A DNA stretch of 7,029 nucleotides. Origin: Sphingomonas sp. Its GTDB lineage: Bacteria; Pseudomonadota; Alphaproteobacteria; Sphingomonadales; Sphingomonadaceae. Below are positions 4,956 through 7,029 of the stretch, piece after piece. Position 1 is the stretch's first letter, and the number at the start of each line of letters is the position of its first letter. Below the pieces are notes generated by a model that was not told the DNA's origin, searched no databases, and saw only the letters and a list, made by a program, of their open reading frames with translations. Location: NCBI GenBank assembly GCA_025936675.1, contig JAICSX010000075.1, positions 1 to 7,029 of the forward strand. Reading direction: 5' to 3'. The translations under genes and the position numbers were made by a program.

Positions 4956-5885
4956 ATGAAGATCTGGGTTGCCGTCACTGACAAGAACTGGTACGAGCAC
5001 CTGGTCCGCCTCGCACCCGAAGAGGTCAACTTCTGGCAACCAAGCGGGTCGAAAACCTTCCGTGTCTTGCAAGCTGGCGAGCCTTTCCTCTTTAAGCTGC
5101 ACAGCCCGGAGAACTTCATCGTGGGTGGCGGCTTCTTCGTTCGCTATTCCGCATTACCAGCGTCTTTGGCCTGGGAAGCTTTTGAGCGGAAGAACGGCGT
5201 GGATTCCCTGAACGACTTGATACTGAGGGTACGGCGATATCGAGTCGATGATCAGTCAGTTGATCCCATCATCGGATGCAACGTTCTCGCCGAGCCGTTC
5301 TTCTTCCCTCGCCGCGAATGGATTCCGGTGCCGCCAACATGGGCGGCAAATATCGTCCAGGGCAAGACTTACGAGTCGGAATCAGAGGCGGGCCAAAAAC
5401 TGTGGGATGCCGTGCAAGAAAGAATTAATCTCGGCCTGCGCATCCGAGATACCGGGTCGATAGAGCCCGTCGATGCCGAGCACCGCTTCGGCGCTGAGTA
5501 CCTCGCTCGTGGGCGCCTTGGTCAGGGAGCATTTCGAGTTCTGGTAACCGATGCATACATGCGCAGATGCGCTGTCACGGGTGAGAAGACCCTGCCGGTG
5601 CTCGAGGCGGCACACATCAAACCGTACGCTGCAAAGGGCCCGCATTCGATCGAGAATGGAATTCTCCTGAGGTCAGACCTGCACAAGTTGTTCGATCTCG
5701 GGTATGTAACGGTCACCCCATCGCTAGTGCTAGAGGTGAGCCCTCGACTGAAGGAGGAATGGGAGAACGGCCGCGAATACTATGCATACCATGGGAAAGA
5801 GCTCAGATGCCGTCCGATTGAAGCTGCAGAGTTTCCCGGCAGGGAATATCTTCAATGGCACAACGAAAACACATTCAAGGCATGA
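4956..5885 (+). CDS. HNH endonuclease with PUA/EVE-like N-terminal domain, 309 aa
   Basis: This is a predicted restriction-type nuclease. The C-terminal HNH domain starts near Cys205 (RRCAVTGEKTLPVLEAAH): His220 in AAHIKPY is the expected general base, with Asn234 in IENGILL and His243 in DLHKLFDLGY completing the beta-beta-alpha metal site. The N-terminal part (about 1-120) has short blocks such as WVAVTDKNWYEHL, VNFWQPSG, GEPFLFKLHSPENFIVGGG and AWEAFERKNG. They resemble PUA-superfamily domains (EVE, ASCH, SRA type), some of which bind modified bases in DNA or RNA. RLGQGAFRVLV (187-197) joins the two. The start is 24 bp after the hipA-like stop; CGGGGCGG (4941-4948) is a weak ribosome binding site. 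The nuclease fold is secure; the modified-base reader role is inferred. Confidence 0.88.
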   Translation: MKIWVAVTDKNWYEHLVRLAPEEVNFWQPSGSKTFRVLQAGEPFLFKLHSPENFIVGGGFFVRYSALPASLAWEAFERKNGVDSLNDLILRVRRYRVDDQSVDPIIGCNVLAEPFFFPRREWIPVPPTWAANIVQGKTYESESEAGQKLWDAVQERINLGLRIRDTGSIEPVDAEHRFGAEYLARGRLGQGAFRVLVTDAYMRRCAVTGEKTLPVLEAAHIKPYAAKGPHSIENGILLRSDLHKLFDLGYVTVTPSLVLEVSPRLKEEWENGREYYAYHGKELRCRPIEAAEFPGREYLQWHNENTFKA

Positions 5886-6256
5886 GCGGTGAAAACGCAG
5901 GCGCGGAAGGAATCGCGCTGACACGACTTCGTGACTGCCTACGGGATTTCGCCGCAGCTCGGAATTGGAACCAATTCCATTCGCCGAAGAATCTCGCGAT
6001 TGCACTGAGCGTTGAAGCTGCCGAGCTGCTCGAGCATTTTCAATGGATGTCCGACAAGGACCCGCTGACAATGTCGCCCGAAAAGCGGGCCAGGGTCGAC
6101 GAAGAAATAGCCGACGTATTTCTGTATCTCATACGCCTTGCGGATATGTTGAACGTCGACCTGATCCAGGCAGCAGACAGAAAGATCGCAACGAATGCGC
6201 GGAAATACCCTGTAGAAAAAGCCCGCGGGACTGCCAAGAAGTACACCGAGCTTTGA
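5882..6256 (+). CDS. MazG-like nucleotide pyrophosphohydrolase, 124 aa
   Basis: This is a small all-alpha NTP pyrophosphatase of the MazG/DCTPP1 (RS21-C6) type, which splits (d)NTPs to the monophosphate and pyrophosphate. The segment RNWNQFHSPKNLAIALSVEA is strongly diagnostic. The Mg-binding motif is complete: E-A-A-E in VEAAELLEHFQW, then E-I-A-D in DEEIADVFLYL. The C-terminus NARKYPVEKARG...KKYTEL is also typical. The chosen ATG at 5882 overlaps the HNH stop as ATGA (4 bp), suggesting coupling, and gives a usual-length protein. An in-frame ATG at 5855, 9 bases after AGGGA (5841-5845), has a better ribosome binding site and would add nine residues. The substrate is unknown: single-domain members act in nucleotide-pool cleaning, and some sit in defence loci where nucleotide depletion is possible. 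Confidence 0.92.
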   Translation: MSGENAGAEGIALTRLRDCLRDFAAARNWNQFHSPKNLAIALSVEAAELLEHFQWMSDKDPLTMSPEKRARVDEEIADVFLYLIRLADMLNVDLIQAADRKIATNARKYPVEKARGTAKKYTEL

Positions 6257-6257
6257 T

Positions 6258-7029
6258 ATGCGCCTCTACGCCGGCATGTCGACCGAATTCGTAAGCGATA
6301 CGACACACAATCGCATCGCCGAGAAGCTGACCGACGCCTTCATTCACTACTACCGCTACCGACCATCGCCGAGCGAAATTGGCTCATGGCGAAACTCGCT
6401 TCGAGCGATGTCGCTTATCGTGACCGACGCACAGCTCGACGATCATGGCGTCATGCTCGAGTACCAGCTTCCGATGAGCTCCAGGCGCTTGGATTTCCTT
6501 GTTTGTGCCAAGGACCGCGAGCAGCGCGATCGAGCGGTAATTGTGGAGCTGAAGCAGTGGGAAGCTTGCGAGGAATCAGATGCCGACGACTTGGTCTGCT
6601 CACGACTGGGCGGCCGCATGCGAGACGTTTTGCATCCATCCGTCCAGGTCGGACAGTATCAGCAGTACCTCGAGGACAATAACTCCGCGTTCCATGACGA
6701 GCCCGATTCGGTCGGGCTGGACGCATGCTGCTATTTGCATAACTACACTGCGCGTCAAGGTGACGTCCTTCTCGCTCCGAAATTCGAGAAGGCGCTAGCC
6801 GAATATAAACTGTTTGATTCTACACAGTCGGAAGATTTGTCCGCGTTCCTCGCGACCAGGCTGTCGAAGGGCTCCGGAAAAGCCGTGCTTGCCAGGGTGG
6901 AAGACGGCAAATCGCGCGCGAGCCGAAAGCTGATGGAGCACTTGAGTGGCGCCATTCGCCAGCACGCACCTTGGGTCCTCCTCGACGAGCAGATGGTCGT
7001 ATATCAGAAGATTCGCCGTGCCGTAAGAC
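6258..7029 (+). CDS. PD-(D/E)XK-like nuclease module, N-terminus of a probable DUF2075-type helicase protein (3' end outside window)
   Basis: The frame opens with ATG at 6258, one base after the MazG-like stop, and stays open for 257 codons to the window edge. The N-terminus MRLYAGMSTEFVSDTTHNRI, the block PSPSEIGSWRNSLRAMS (37-53) and the ending WVLLDEQMVVYQKI (239-252) match, from memory, the region preceding the P-loop in large DUF2075-type DNA/RNA helicase proteins. A nuclease-like core is visible: Glu68 (LEYQLP), Asp79 in RRLDFLV, then E97-L-K99 in VIVELKQW. This is a D...ExK arrangement with the usual hydrophobic strands. HPSVQVGQYQQYLED (126-140) is another conserved block. The Walker motifs would lie downstream of the window, so the helicase part is inferred. 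Termination within the sequence is due to the window edge, not a stop codon. Confidence 0.8.
   Translation, partial: MRLYAGMSTEFVSDTTHNRIAEKLTDAFIHYYRYRPSPSEIGSWRNSLRAMSLIVTDAQLDDHGVMLEYQLPMSSRRLDFLVCAKDREQRDRAVIVELKQWEACEESDADDLVCSRLGGRMRDVLHPSVQVGQYQQYLEDNNSAFHDEPDSVGLDACCYLHNYTARQGDVLLAPKFEKALAEYKLFDSTQSEDLSAFLATRLSKGSGKAVLARVEDGKSRASRKLMEHLSGAIRQHAPWVLLDEQMVVYQKIRRAVR

Noticed and set aside
1..7029. CRISPR array or insertion sequence
   Set aside because: No regularly spaced repeats and no transposase or terminal inverted repeats of IS type were seen.

Overview
The window reads as part of the chromosome of a GC-rich proteobacterium, most likely a betaproteobacterium of the Burkholderia/Paraburkholderia type. 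This rests on strong G/C preference at third codon positions and on the style of the tRNA-Ser and the first two proteins; it is an inference, as no taxonomic marker is present. An ordinary chromosomal segment runs up to a tRNA gene, followed by an accessory stretch that looks horizontally acquired.

Bases 1-1691: the 3' part of an NRAMP-family metal transporter gene, then a small SAM-dependent methyltransferase, then a promoter and tRNA-Ser(GGA) at 1692-1782. Bases 1783-2785: a roughly 1-kb segment holding a HigB/HigA toxin-antitoxin pair behind a palindromic operator. It is bounded by two exact 19-bp copies of the tRNA T-arm (1755-1773 and 2767-2785), and a helically phased pair of TTGGTCAC repeats lies just inside the right copy. 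It looks like a minimal or decayed tRNA-targeted insertion. No integrase gene is visible.

Bases 2786-3282: gene-poor, with a 5'-truncated minus-strand relic of a HEPN-like protein. From 3332 to beyond the right edge, five genes are packed head to tail on the plus strand: a HipB-like antitoxin, a HipA-like kinase toxin (11-bp overlap), an HNH endonuclease with a PUA/EVE-like N-terminal domain (24-bp gap), a MazG-like NTP pyrophosphohydrolase (4-bp stop/start overlap), and the start of a large protein with a PD-(D/E)XK-like nuclease module (1-bp gap). The last resembles the N-terminus of DUF2075-type helicase proteins.

The five genes look like one transcription unit controlled by a TAGGCA/TGCCTA operator array at its 5' end. 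The combination of a HipBA kinase module, a possible modified-DNA reader with HNH nuclease, a nucleotide hydrolase and a nuclease/helicase suggests a composite anti-phage or abortive-infection locus. That function is inferred from gene content and linkage. It is the best candidate here for an undescribed system.
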